DNA of 17,003 nt from an uncultured Alistipes sp. Its GTDB lineage: Bacteria > Bacteroidota > Bacteroidia > Bacteroidales > Rikenellaceae. The notes beneath the pieces were generated by a model. The model saw only the letters and a list, made by a program, of their open reading frames with translations. It was not told the origin of the DNA and made no database searches. Both the position numbers and the translations under genes were made by a program. The stretch lies in NCBI GenBank assembly GCA_958449275.1, contig CAUDHE010000057.1:1-17003 (forward strand). The letters are read 5' to 3'. Shown piece after piece: positions 1-6,788 of the stretch; the stretch's first letter is position 1, and every line of letters starts with the position of its first letter.

Positions 1-661
1 CGCAACCACATCGTATTTCCACCGCTCGGTGGGCGGTTACCACGGAGCCAAAACGGCCCGTTATCAGGATATGATCGACCGCTATCTGTCGCGCGGCGAC
101 GAGAAGGCTCTCGACCTTCTCAACGTACGTTACGTAATAGGCCCCTCGGCTGAGGCGGAGGACGTGGAGGTGCGCGAGTCGGCCAACGGCGCGGCATGGA
201 CGGTGGGCAGTGTGGTGCGCGCCTCGTCGCCCGAGGAGGAGATAGAGCTAACGGGACGCATCGACAACAAGCGCGAGGCGGTGCTGAGTGACGAGTTCCT
301 GCCCGATAATTACAATTTCGCCGATGCCGAAATAGCCCTGAAGGAGTATCGCCCCGACTATTTGCGCTACGAATACGAGGCCGACGGGGATGCTCTCGCG
401 GTCTTTTCGGAGATATACGACGCCTACGGATGGACCGTCGAGATCGACGGCCGCCCCGCGCGTCCGCTGCGTGCCGACTACATACTGCGCGCGCTGGAAC
501 TGCCTGCGGGCCGCCACACGGTGGAATGGCGTTACCGCGCGCCGCACTGGGCCTTGGTCGAGGGGATCACGCTGTTCTTCTCGATCGCTACGCTCGCGGC
601 ATTCGTTTTAACCTTGATTTACCGCATACGCAATGAGAGACGACAAAAGATTGAAGCGTAA
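1..661 (+). CDS. YfhO-family membrane protein, C-terminal part (5' end outside window)
   Basis: The reading frame is open from base 2, so the gene begins upstream of the window; the GTG at base 29 is internal. The visible 220 or so residues match the C-terminal end of the YfhO family of large polytopic membrane proteins. They begin with a YFHRSVGGYHGAK segment followed by a tyrosine-rich region. Next comes a soluble beta-rich stretch (YDAYGWTVEIDGRPA, then LPAGRHTVEWRYRAP), and last a single hydrophobic helix (WALVEGITLFFSIATLAAF) with a short basic tail. Firmicute YfhO proteins take part in glycosylating envelope polymers, but the role in Bacteroidetes is not established, so I give no substrate. 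The last 29 bases overlap the start of ftsX, which suggests translational coupling. Family assignment is fairly secure; function is open. Confidence 0.85.
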   Translation, partial: ATTSYFHRSVGGYHGAKTARYQDMIDRYLSRGDEKALDLLNVRYVIGPSAEAEDVEVRESANGAAWTVGSVVRASSPEEEIELTGRIDNKREAVLSDEFLPDNYNFADAEIALKEYRPDYLRYEYEADGDALAVFSEIYDAYGWTVEIDGRPARPLRADYILRALELPAGRHTVEWRYRAPHWALVEGITLFFSIATLAAFVLTLIYRIRNERRQKIEA

Positions 662-1508
662 GGTACGGCGATCGTACGTGGTGTCGACCGTAAGCATATC
701 GCTGGTGCTTTTTCTGCTCGGGTCGGTGGGTTACATGCTTGCCGCGGCTTTGGATGCCACCCGCACGCTGCGCGACAGCATCACCCTCTCCGTGGAACTC
801 GACAATTCGGTCGACGCGGCGCGCCGTGGCGATATAGCCGACGCGCTCGCCGACATGGAAGGCGTGACGCACGTCGAATATATCGATCGGCAGGATAAGA
901 TCGACGATGCCGAATTTCGCCGCATGTTCGCTGCCGAGATAGATGAAATACTCGACGACAATCCGCTGCGCAGCAGTTTCGAAGTGGCCGTGGATGCGGC
1001 CGACCGTGCCGCCACCGACGCGCTGGTCGACAAGTTTTCGGCGTTGCGGGGCGTGGTCTACGTGGCCTATCCCGCCTCGATGATAGAGCGGCTGCACGCC
1101 ACCATATCGAAGATAACGATCGTGCTCGCGGCGTTCGGCGGTGCGTTGCTCGTAATCTCGCTCATACTGCTCAACAACACCATACGGTTGGCGATATTCT
1201 CGCGCCGATACCTTATAAATACCCTCAAACTCGTCGGTGCCACGAAAGGCTACATCATGCGGCCTTTCCTCGCCACCGCTGCCAAGCAGGGGATATGGGC
1301 GGGAGTCGTGGCGGGACTCCTTTTCGGTGCCGCCGCTGCGGCGTTGAGCGGGACCATGCCCGAACTGATGTCGGCCGCCGAGCTGGCCAAGATAGGTGCG
1401 ACGGCCGCGGCGATGATCGTGTGCGGACTCGTCATATCGCTGCTGTTCACCGCTTTCGCCGTAAACAAGTTCGTCAACATGAAGTCGAACAAGATATTCC
1501 TTTATTAA
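633..1508 (+). CDS. ftsX: Cell division protein FtsX
   Basis: This encodes a 291-residue membrane protein of the FtsX family, the permease-like partner of the ATPase FtsE. The complex sits at the division site and activates peptidoglycan hydrolases. The layout is typical: a basic cytoplasmic N-terminus, a first membrane helix at about residues 14-40, an extracytoplasmic domain to about residue 155, then three further helices. The second helix is followed by the family motif region RRYLINTLKLVGATKGYIMRPF. The ATG lies inside the end of the YfhO-like gene (29-base overlap). No ftsE is nearby; in Bacteroidetes the two genes are often apart. The genes downstream (DUF3098, uppP) are also envelope proteins, consistent with a cell-wall growth operon. 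Confidence 0.95.
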   Translation: MRDDKRLKRKVRRSYVVSTVSISLVLFLLGSVGYMLAAALDATRTLRDSITLSVELDNSVDAARRGDIADALADMEGVTHVEYIDRQDKIDDAEFRRMFAAEIDEILDDNPLRSSFEVAVDAADRAATDALVDKFSALRGVVYVAYPASMIERLHATISKITIVLAAFGGALLVISLILLNNTIRLAIFSRRYLINTLKLVGATKGYIMRPFLATAAKQGIWAGVVAGLLFGAAAAALSGTMPELMSAAELAKIGATAAAMIVCGLVISLLFTAFAVNKFVNMKSNKIFLY

Positions 1509-1536
1509 ACGTTCCGACGGAAAAGACAGAAACGTT

Positions 1537-1809
1537 ATGAAAAACATACTCGAAAACCTGCGTGCGCGTTTCGACGCCGCAACCGACAAGAATGACGCGG
1601 AGATGCCGCTCACGATGAGAAACTACATACTGCTGCTGGCGGGTTTCGCCGTGATAGTATTGGGTATGGCGCTCATGTGCGGAGGCGGCAGCGACGATCC
1701 CGAGGTGTTCAATTACGCCATGTTCTCGTGGCGGCGCATAACCCTCGCTCCCATATTGGTGGTGGGGGGATTCGGATTCGAGATATATGCCCTGATGAAG
1801 AGATTTTAG
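1537..1809 (+). CDS. DUF3098 small membrane protein
   Basis: This is a 90-residue protein with two predicted membrane helices, at about residues 30-48 and 68-86, joined by a conserved loop reading GGGSDDPEVFNYAMFSWRRI. That loop and the following APILVVGGF helix are the signature of DUF3098, a small family found essentially in Bacteroidetes. The N-terminal 25 residues are charged and probably cytoplasmic. It starts 28 bases after ftsX and precedes uppP. The ftsX-DUF3098-uppP-truB-queA order recurs in Bacteroidetes as far as I recall, so a role linked to division or wall-lipid recycling is plausible, but no biochemical function is known to me. The start codon is the first ATG in the frame and gives the usual family length. 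Confidence 0.85.
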   Translation: MKNILENLRARFDAATDKNDAEMPLTMRNYILLLAGFAVIVLGMALMCGGGSDDPEVFNYAMFSWRRITLAPILVVGGFGFEIYALMKRF

Positions 1810-1938
1810 ACTCGGCCCGCAGCCTGCGGAGAATGCGACGATGCGACTGCCGTTGCGAGCCCCCGCGGGGCGAGACTGCAACTCGCGCGGTTCTGCGAAC
1901 CGCGATCTCAACAAATAAACACACACCCGCAAATACCC
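1810..1938. repeat. GC-rich hairpin cluster between DUF3098 gene and uppP
   Basis: This 129-bp gap is unusually rich in self-complementary GC sequence. Bases 1861-1870 are a perfect palindrome (CCCCGCGGGG). Bases 1886-1893 (CGCGGTTC) pair perfectly with 1897-1904 (GAACCGCG) across a 3-base loop. No T-tract follows, so it is not a classical intrinsic terminator. It could act as an mRNA processing or stability element, or belong to a dispersed intergenic repeat family; one window cannot show which. The last 30 bases before uppP are A- and C-rich and unstructured. Confidence 0.5.
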
Positions 1939-2733
1939 ATGACAGCGATTGAAGCCATCATTCTCGGAGCCGTACAAGGGCTTACCGAATTTCTGCCAGT
2001 GTCGAGCAGCGGCCACCTGCAAATAGCCAAAGCCCTGTTAGGCGTACGGATAGAGGAAAACCTCGCGTTCGACGTCACGTTGCACGCCGCCACGGTGCTG
2101 AGTACCATTTTCGTGCTTTGGCCCGAGGTGAAACGACTCCTTTTCGGGCTCTTCTCGCGCCGCTTCAACGACGAGCAGGCCTATGTGCTGAAGATCGTCG
2201 TGTCGATGATACCCATCGGCATAGTCGGCTTCGCGTTCAGGGATCGGATCGATGCCATGCTCGATTCGCCCCGCATACTAGCCATAGTGGGCGTGATGCT
2301 GCTGCTCACATCGGCGCTGCTCGCTTTCGCCTACTACGCCCGTCCGCGTCTGAAGGAGACCATATCCTATCGCGACGCTTTCATCATCGGCATCGCACAG
2401 GCCGTGGCCGCCATGCCCGGGCTCTCGCGTTCGGGATCGACCATAGCCACGGGACTGCTGCTGGGCAACAACAAGAATGCGGTGGCGCAGTTCTCGTTCC
2501 TCATGGTACTGGCTCCCATTCTCGGCGAAATGCTGCTGACGGCGGTCAAGGGCGAGATCGCGTTCGATTCTGTCGGCGTCGTGCCTATGGCTTGCGGATT
2601 CCTCTCGGCATTCGCAGTGGGCTGCGCGGCATGCAAGTTCATGATAGGCATCGTCAAGCGCGGCAAGTTGATATGGTTCGCCGTCTACTGCGCTGCGGCG
2701 GGAATTGTTTCCATAATCTGCAACCTTATTTGA
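1939..2733 (+). CDS. uppP: Undecaprenyl-diphosphatase UppP (BacA family)
   Basis: UppP removes a phosphate from undecaprenyl diphosphate at the outer face of the inner membrane, regenerating the carrier for peptidoglycan and O-antigen assembly. Overproduction is known to give bacitracin resistance. The 264-residue product has both catalytic signatures: GLTEFLPVSSSGHL at residues 14-27 (Glu17, the serines at 22-24, His26) and PGLSRSGSTIATG at 160-172 (Arg164). The remainder is a series of hydrophobic helices typical of the family, and the length is normal. Its stop codon is 2 bases before the truB ATG, so the two are co-transcribed and probably translationally coupled. Placement after ftsX fits a wall-synthesis theme. 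Confidence 0.96.
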   Translation: MTAIEAIILGAVQGLTEFLPVSSSGHLQIAKALLGVRIEENLAFDVTLHAATVLSTIFVLWPEVKRLLFGLFSRRFNDEQAYVLKIVVSMIPIGIVGFAFRDRIDAMLDSPRILAIVGVMLLLTSALLAFAYYARPRLKETISYRDAFIIGIAQAVAAMPGLSRSGSTIATGLLLGNNKNAVAQFSFLMVLAPILGEMLLTAVKGEIAFDSVGVVPMACGFLSAFAVGCAACKFMIGIVKRGKLIWFAVYCAAAGIVSIICNLI

Positions 2734-2735
2734 AA

Positions 2736-3455
2736 ATGACAGACACTCGATCGCTCGCCGACATCGATTTCGCCGAAGGCTACATAGCCGTTATCGACAA
2801 ACCTCTGAATTGGACATCGACCGATGTGGTGCGCAAGATAAAATTTGCCCTCAACAGATCGGGCTACCGAAAAATAAAGGTGGGGCATGCGGGCACTCTC
2901 GACCCGTTGGCCACGGGCGTACTGATAGTATGTATCGGCAAGGCCACCAAGATGGTGAATGACCTTCAGGCCGAGGAGAAAGAGTATACGGCCGAACTGG
3001 AACTGGGCGCCACAACTCCCAGCTTCGACATGGAACATCCCGTCGACCGCCGCTATCCCACCGACCACATCACGCGCGACATGGCCGTCGAGGCTCTCGG
3101 TCGTCTCACGGGCGAGCGTCTGCAAGCCCCGCCGATCTACTCGGCCAAAAAGGTGGAGGGCGTCCGCGCCTACGAGTTCGCCCGCGCGGGCGAGGAGGTG
3201 GAGCTGCGCAAAGCTCTGATAAACATTTACGAGGCCGAGATCGAGGAGTACGATCTGCCTCGCATGCGCATCCGCGTGCGATGCAGCAAGGGTACCTACA
3301 TCCGTTCGCTGGCGCAGGAGATAGGCGAGGAGTTGAACAGCGGAGCCTACCTTACCTCGTTACGCCGTACACGAAGCGGAGGTTTCACGGCGGAAAATGC
3401 TTGGAAATTGGAAAATTTTCTCGAAAAACTGGCCGAGCGTGAAACAAATCGGTGA
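2736..3455 (+). CDS. truB: tRNA pseudouridine(55) synthase TruB
   Basis: TruB converts U55 in the T-loop of nearly all tRNAs to pseudouridine and also aids tRNA folding. The 239-residue product carries the active-site motif GHAGTLDPLATG at residues 50-61, with the catalytic aspartate at Asp56. It also has the N-terminal DKPLNWTS segment, the APPIYSAKK motif and the KGTYIRSLAQEIG motif typical of the family. The frame stays open far upstream inside uppP. I chose the ATG at 2736 because the family alignment begins there and it sits 2 bases after the uppP stop. The product ends shortly after the catalytic domain, with no PUA domain, as is common outside the enterobacteria. Confidence 0.96.
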   Translation: MTDTRSLADIDFAEGYIAVIDKPLNWTSTDVVRKIKFALNRSGYRKIKVGHAGTLDPLATGVLIVCIGKATKMVNDLQAEEKEYTAELELGATTPSFDMEHPVDRRYPTDHITRDMAVEALGRLTGERLQAPPIYSAKKVEGVRAYEFARAGEEVELRKALINIYEAEIEEYDLPRMRIRVRCSKGTYIRSLAQEIGEELNSGAYLTSLRRTRSGGFTAENAWKLENFLEKLAERETNR

Positions 3456-3540
3456 AAAAATCGTATTACCAATTGACGGGCATGCGCAGGACACGTGCCG
3501 ACGCTCGTAACGTTCACATTCGAAATTATATAGGTAAATT

Positions 3541-4590
3541 ATGAAGTTGTCTCAATACGGGTATGAGTTCACGCCCGAAATGCTGGCCAAATACCCCGCC
3601 GAGAACCGCGACGAAGCGCGTCTGATGGTCGTAAGACGCACCGACGGCTCGATAGAACACCGCATTTTCAAGGATATAATAGAGTATTTCGACGAAAAGG
3701 ATCTTTTCGTGTTCAACGACACCAAGGTGTTTCCCGCCCGCCTCTACGGCAACAAGGAGAAGACCGGCGCCGAAATCGAGATATTTCTGCTGCGTGAACT
3801 GAACCGCGAACTGCGTTTGTGGGATGTGCTGGTGGACCCCGCCCGAAAGATCCGCATCGGCAATAAACTCTACTTCGGCGACGACGATATGATGGGTGCC
3901 GAGGTGATAGACAACACCACCTCGCGCGGACGCACGCTGCGATTCCTTTTCGACGGTTCCTACGAGGAGTTCAAGGAGGCTCTTTTCAAACTCGGCGAAA
4001 CGCCTCTGCCGCGTTGGGTGCGCGAGACCGTGGAACCCAAGGACGCCGAACGATATCAGACCATATTCGCTTCGCGCGAAGGCGCCGTGGCGGCCCCCAC
4101 GGCGGGCATGCACTTCTCGAAGCATCTGCTCAAGCGAATGGAGATCAAAGGGATCGATTCGGCTTTCATCACGCTGCATGCGGGTTTGGGCAACTTCCGT
4201 ACCGTCGACGTGGAGGATCTGTCGAAACATAAGATGGATTCCGAGCAGTTCTTCGTCACCGAGCAGACCGCCGAGCAGGTCAATGCGGCCAAACGCGACG
4301 GTCACAAGGTGGTGGCGATAGGCACCACGGTGATGCGTACCGTGGAGACGGCGGTATCGACGGGCGGCATGATAAAACCCATGGAGGGCTGGACCAACAA
4401 ATTCATATTTCACCCCTATGACTTCACCGTCGCCGACGCGATGGTGTCGAATTTCCACCTGCCTTACTCGACGCAGCTCATGATGGTGGCTGCGTTCGGC
4501 GGTTACGATCGCGTGCTGAACGCCTACAAGGTCGCCAAGGAGGAGGGATACCGATTCGGCACTTACGGCGATGCGATGCTGATTATTTAA
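3541..4590 (+). CDS. queA: S-adenosylmethionine:tRNA ribosyltransferase-isomerase QueA
   Basis: QueA transfers and isomerises the ribosyl part of S-adenosylmethionine onto preQ1 in tRNA (GUN anticodons), giving epoxyqueuosine, the penultimate step of queuosine synthesis. The 349-residue product matches along its whole length. Family signatures include FNDTKVFPARLYG near residue 60, PLPRWVRE, the APTAGMHFS motif near residue 185, ITLHAGLGNFRTV, and the C-terminal ANFHLPYST-like segment (SNFHLPYSTQLMMVAAFGG). It follows truB after 85 bases, placing two tRNA-modifying enzymes side by side. The ATG is preceded by an AT-rich stretch rather than a clear Shine-Dalgarno sequence, normal for this phylum. 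Confidence 0.96.
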   Translation: MKLSQYGYEFTPEMLAKYPAENRDEARLMVVRRTDGSIEHRIFKDIIEYFDEKDLFVFNDTKVFPARLYGNKEKTGAEIEIFLLRELNRELRLWDVLVDPARKIRIGNKLYFGDDDMMGAEVIDNTTSRGRTLRFLFDGSYEEFKEALFKLGETPLPRWVRETVEPKDAERYQTIFASREGAVAAPTAGMHFSKHLLKRMEIKGIDSAFITLHAGLGNFRTVDVEDLSKHKMDSEQFFVTEQTAEQVNAAKRDGHKVVAIGTTVMRTVETAVSTGGMIKPMEGWTNKFIFHPYDFTVADAMVSNFHLPYSTQLMMVAAFGGYDRVLNAYKVAKEEGYRFGTYGDAMLII

Positions 4591-4608
4591 GGCGATTTGC
4601 GGATCCGC

Positions 4609-5727
4609 ATGAAAAGATCGGTCGTTTTTGCATACTTCTGCCTGATTTCCGTCTTCGCTTTCGGTCGAAGCGGAAGCGGCGAAACTCGGATCGAATGGGA
4701 CATGTCGTCCCGCAAATTCGTAACCGCGGGAGTCTACGCACGTGTCAAAAAACTTTCGAACGGAGAATTGTGCCTGGTTTACAGCCGAGGGGCCGCCGTC
4801 TGGATGCGAAAAAGCGCAGACAAAGGCGAAAGTTGGCTCCCCGCCGTAAAGGTAAGCGAAAACGAGGTGTACAACTACACCAACTCCGAACTGTTGCAAT
4901 TGCGGAACGGATGGTTGTTCTACACGTGGAACGCGCGGCCGAAGACCGAAAATCTGTACGAGTACAAAATAATGGGCGCCGTATCCAAAGACGGAGGCGC
5001 GACATGGGAAGCCGAGCAAACCCTCTACAAAGCGGGCAAAAACTTTCGGGACGGATGCTGGGAACCCGTAGCCCTGCAATTGCCCGACGGCGAGATTCAC
5101 CTCTATTTCGCCAACGAAGGGCCTTATGTCGACAGCGATGAGCAGGAGATAACATTGTTGCGGTCGTCCGACGACTGCTCGTCGTGGAGTGCGCCGCAGA
5201 CCGTATCCTTCAGGAAAGGCAAAAGAGACGGCATGCCCGTGCCCGTTTGCCTTCAGGACGGGAAAGTCATCGCCGTAGCCATCGAAGACAACGGTATGGC
5301 GGGGACGTTCAAACCCGTCATCGTCCGCACGGACGACAACTGGGCGAGCGGGGCGGCAGGTGCCGACAGCCCCCGACGGAGCCATGCCCTGGCCGAGGAG
5401 TGTCTGTTGCCCGATTCGGTTTACGCAGGAGCGCCTTACCTGATACGACTCGAAAACGGAACGACTCTGCTGTCCGTGCAATCGTCGGAGGGCAGACGCG
5501 GGACCAACGAAAGATATGCGAACATGCAAGTGTACGTCGGCGACTCGGAGGCTCGTAATTTTTCAAATCCCACGACTCCGTTCGCGACGCTCGCCCCGCA
5601 GGCGAATGCCTTGTGGAACTCGCTGTGTCAAATCGACGATTCGACCGTCATGGCGGTGTCGTCGCTGGGAGGATCGGGCGACGAAAACGGCATTTGGACG
5701 GTGACGGGCAAGATAATAACCGAATAA
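4609..5727 (+). CDS. Exported Asp-box beta-propeller, sialidase/GH93-like
   Basis: The 372-residue product starts with a signal peptide (MKRSVVFAYFCLISVFAFG) and folds, by motif, as a sialidase-type beta-propeller. Two good Asp boxes are visible, SADKGESW (69-76) and SKDGGATW (126-133), plus a third with Cys for Gly, SSDDCSSW (186-193). The segments WEPVALQLPDG (151-161) and RDGMPVPVCLQDGK (206-219) recall GH93-type exo-arabinanases. Glu152 and Glu226 would then be candidate catalytic residues (inference). No sialidase FRIP motif or arginine triad is evident, so sialidase activity is doubtful. A TTG at 4597 is in frame, but the ATG at 4609 directly precedes the signal peptide. The gene begins 18 bases after queA. 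My hand count of glutamate codons is 15 GAA:10 GAG, against 8:18 in truB, suggesting recent acquisition. Confidence 0.78.
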   Translation: MKRSVVFAYFCLISVFAFGRSGSGETRIEWDMSSRKFVTAGVYARVKKLSNGELCLVYSRGAAVWMRKSADKGESWLPAVKVSENEVYNYTNSELLQLRNGWLFYTWNARPKTENLYEYKIMGAVSKDGGATWEAEQTLYKAGKNFRDGCWEPVALQLPDGEIHLYFANEGPYVDSDEQEITLLRSSDDCSSWSAPQTVSFRKGKRDGMPVPVCLQDGKVIAVAIEDNGMAGTFKPVIVRTDDNWASGAAGADSPRRSHALAEECLLPDSVYAGAPYLIRLENGTTLLSVQSSEGRRGTNERYANMQVYVGDSEARNFSNPTTPFATLAPQANALWNSLCQIDDSTVMAVSSLGGSGDENGIWTVTGKIITE

Positions 5728-5861
5728 TTCATATCTGATCGGCACTGCGGATTTTCGGTCGCCGAACCGATCTCGATGCCAATTTCCCGCTTTTATATCC
5801 TGCGATCGCGAACGTAATGGAGTTTATAGCGTCGGACGCATAAAATGTCACGATTTTTTCG

Positions 5862-5869
5862 TATATTTG
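5862..5869 (+). promoter_or_regulatory. Promoter-like -7 box for the starch-synthase-like/DUF4270 pair
   Basis: TATATTTG matches the Bacteroidetes -7 consensus TAnnTTTG. It lies in the 251-bp gap after the propeller gene and would leave a leader of about 100 bases before the ATG at 5979. I see no good TTG at the -33 position 19-21 bases upstream, so it is a half-supported promoter. The upstream part of the gap holds an imperfect inverted repeat (GATCGG near 5738, CCGATC near 5767) without a T-tract. Nothing else is evident in the gap. Confidence 0.45.
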
Positions 5870-5978
5870 CCGTGATATAACCGCACGGCCGAACGATGCG
5901 GACGCCCCGAGACGGATTCGATCTCCGCGCCGAGGCTCTCCCGCACCGTCCGAAACCGAAACAAAACCCTAAAAAGTT

Positions 5979-6788
5979 ATGGCTTCACGCAAGATACTTT
6001 ATGTTTGTCAGGAGATTATGCCTTACTTGCCGGAGAGCGAACTTTCGGGTCTGAGTAGGCGTCTCGCGCAGGCAATGCAGGAACGCGGCAACGAGATCCG
6101 CACGTTCATGCCCCGTTACGGGTGCATAAACGAACGGCGCAACCAACTGCACGAGGTGATCCGCCTGTCGGGAATGAATCTCATCATCGACGACAACGAT
6201 CATCAGCTCATCATCAAGGTGGCTTCGATCCCGTCGGCCCGCATACAGATCTACTTCATCGACAACGACGACTACTTCGCCCGCAAGGCCGTGCTGACCG
6301 ATGCCGGCGGAGAGGAGTTCGCCGACAACGACGAACGCGCGATTTTCTTCGCCCGCGGCGTGCTGGAGACGGTGCGTAAGCTCAACTGGTCGCCTACGAT
6401 CGTGCACTGCATGGGGTGGATGTCGGCCGTCACGCCCATATACCTGAAGAAGGTATTCCACGACGATCCGCTGTTCCGCGACGTGAAAGTGGTGGTGTCG
6501 TTGTGCGCCGACCGATTCGAAAAACCTCTGAACGAAGGTTTCGCTCAGAAAATAGCCAACGAAGGCGTAAAAGACGAAAAACTCGCCGATCTGGCGACGC
6601 CTTCATACGAAAACCTCTATCGTTTCGTTATTGATTATGCCGACGGTATAGTCGTCGCGTCCGCCGATGCCGATCCCGCATTGGTGGAGTACGCGCGCGG
6701 CAGCGGAAAGCCTATGCTCGAATACCAACGGCCCGACGAAGAGGACTTTTTCGATAATTATAACCGTTTCTATGAAGAATTGCAATAG
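5979..6788 (+). CDS. Standalone starch/glycogen synthase-like N-terminal domain (GT5-like, degenerate)
   Basis: The 269-residue product resembles only the N-terminal Rossmann half of GT5 glycogen/starch synthases. It opens with RKILYVCQEIMPYL, continues with LSRRLAQAMQERGNEIRTFMPRYG, and has a TIVHCMGWMSAVTPIYLKK segment equivalent to the family's HxHDW region. The K-[TV]-G-G-L loop that binds ADP-glucose is replaced by ESELSGLSRRL, losing the lysine, and the whole C-terminal nucleotide-binding half is absent. Normal glycogen synthesis is therefore unlikely. Proteins of this length are usually annotated 'glycogen/starch synthase' in Bacteroidetes and, as I recall, occur beside DUF4270 genes, as here. 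Its 3' end overlaps the DUF4270 gene by 17 bases. A sugar-binding, regulatory or partner role is possible; function unknown. Confidence 0.75.
   Translation: MASRKILYVCQEIMPYLPESELSGLSRRLAQAMQERGNEIRTFMPRYGCINERRNQLHEVIRLSGMNLIIDDNDHQLIIKVASIPSARIQIYFIDNDDYFARKAVLTDAGGEEFADNDERAIFFARGVLETVRKLNWSPTIVHCMGWMSAVTPIYLKKVFHDDPLFRDVKVVVSLCADRFEKPLNEGFAQKIANEGVKDEKLADLATPSYENLYRFVIDYADGIVVASADADPALVEYARGSGKPMLEYQRPDEEDFFDNYNRFYEELQ

Noticed and set aside
2118..2735. Upstream extension of the truB frame into uppP
   Set aside because: The extension is out of frame with uppP motifs and unrelated to TruB; the ATG at 2736 gives the family N-terminus.
3526..5529. Minus-strand open frame of about 667 codons opposite queA and the propeller gene
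   Set aside because: It spans two well-supported plus-strand genes and has no recognisable domain; composition artefact.
4609..5727. Calling the propeller protein a sialidase (nanH)
   Set aside because: Asp boxes are present, but the FRIP motif and arginine triad are not evident, and GH93-like segments fit better.
6667..6771. Upstream extension of the DUF4270 frame
   Set aside because: It overlaps the preceding gene and would bury the lipoprotein signal peptide internally.
5979..6788. Calling this gene glgA
   Set aside because: Half the enzyme and the ADP-glucose loop are missing, so a functional glycogen synthase name would mislead.
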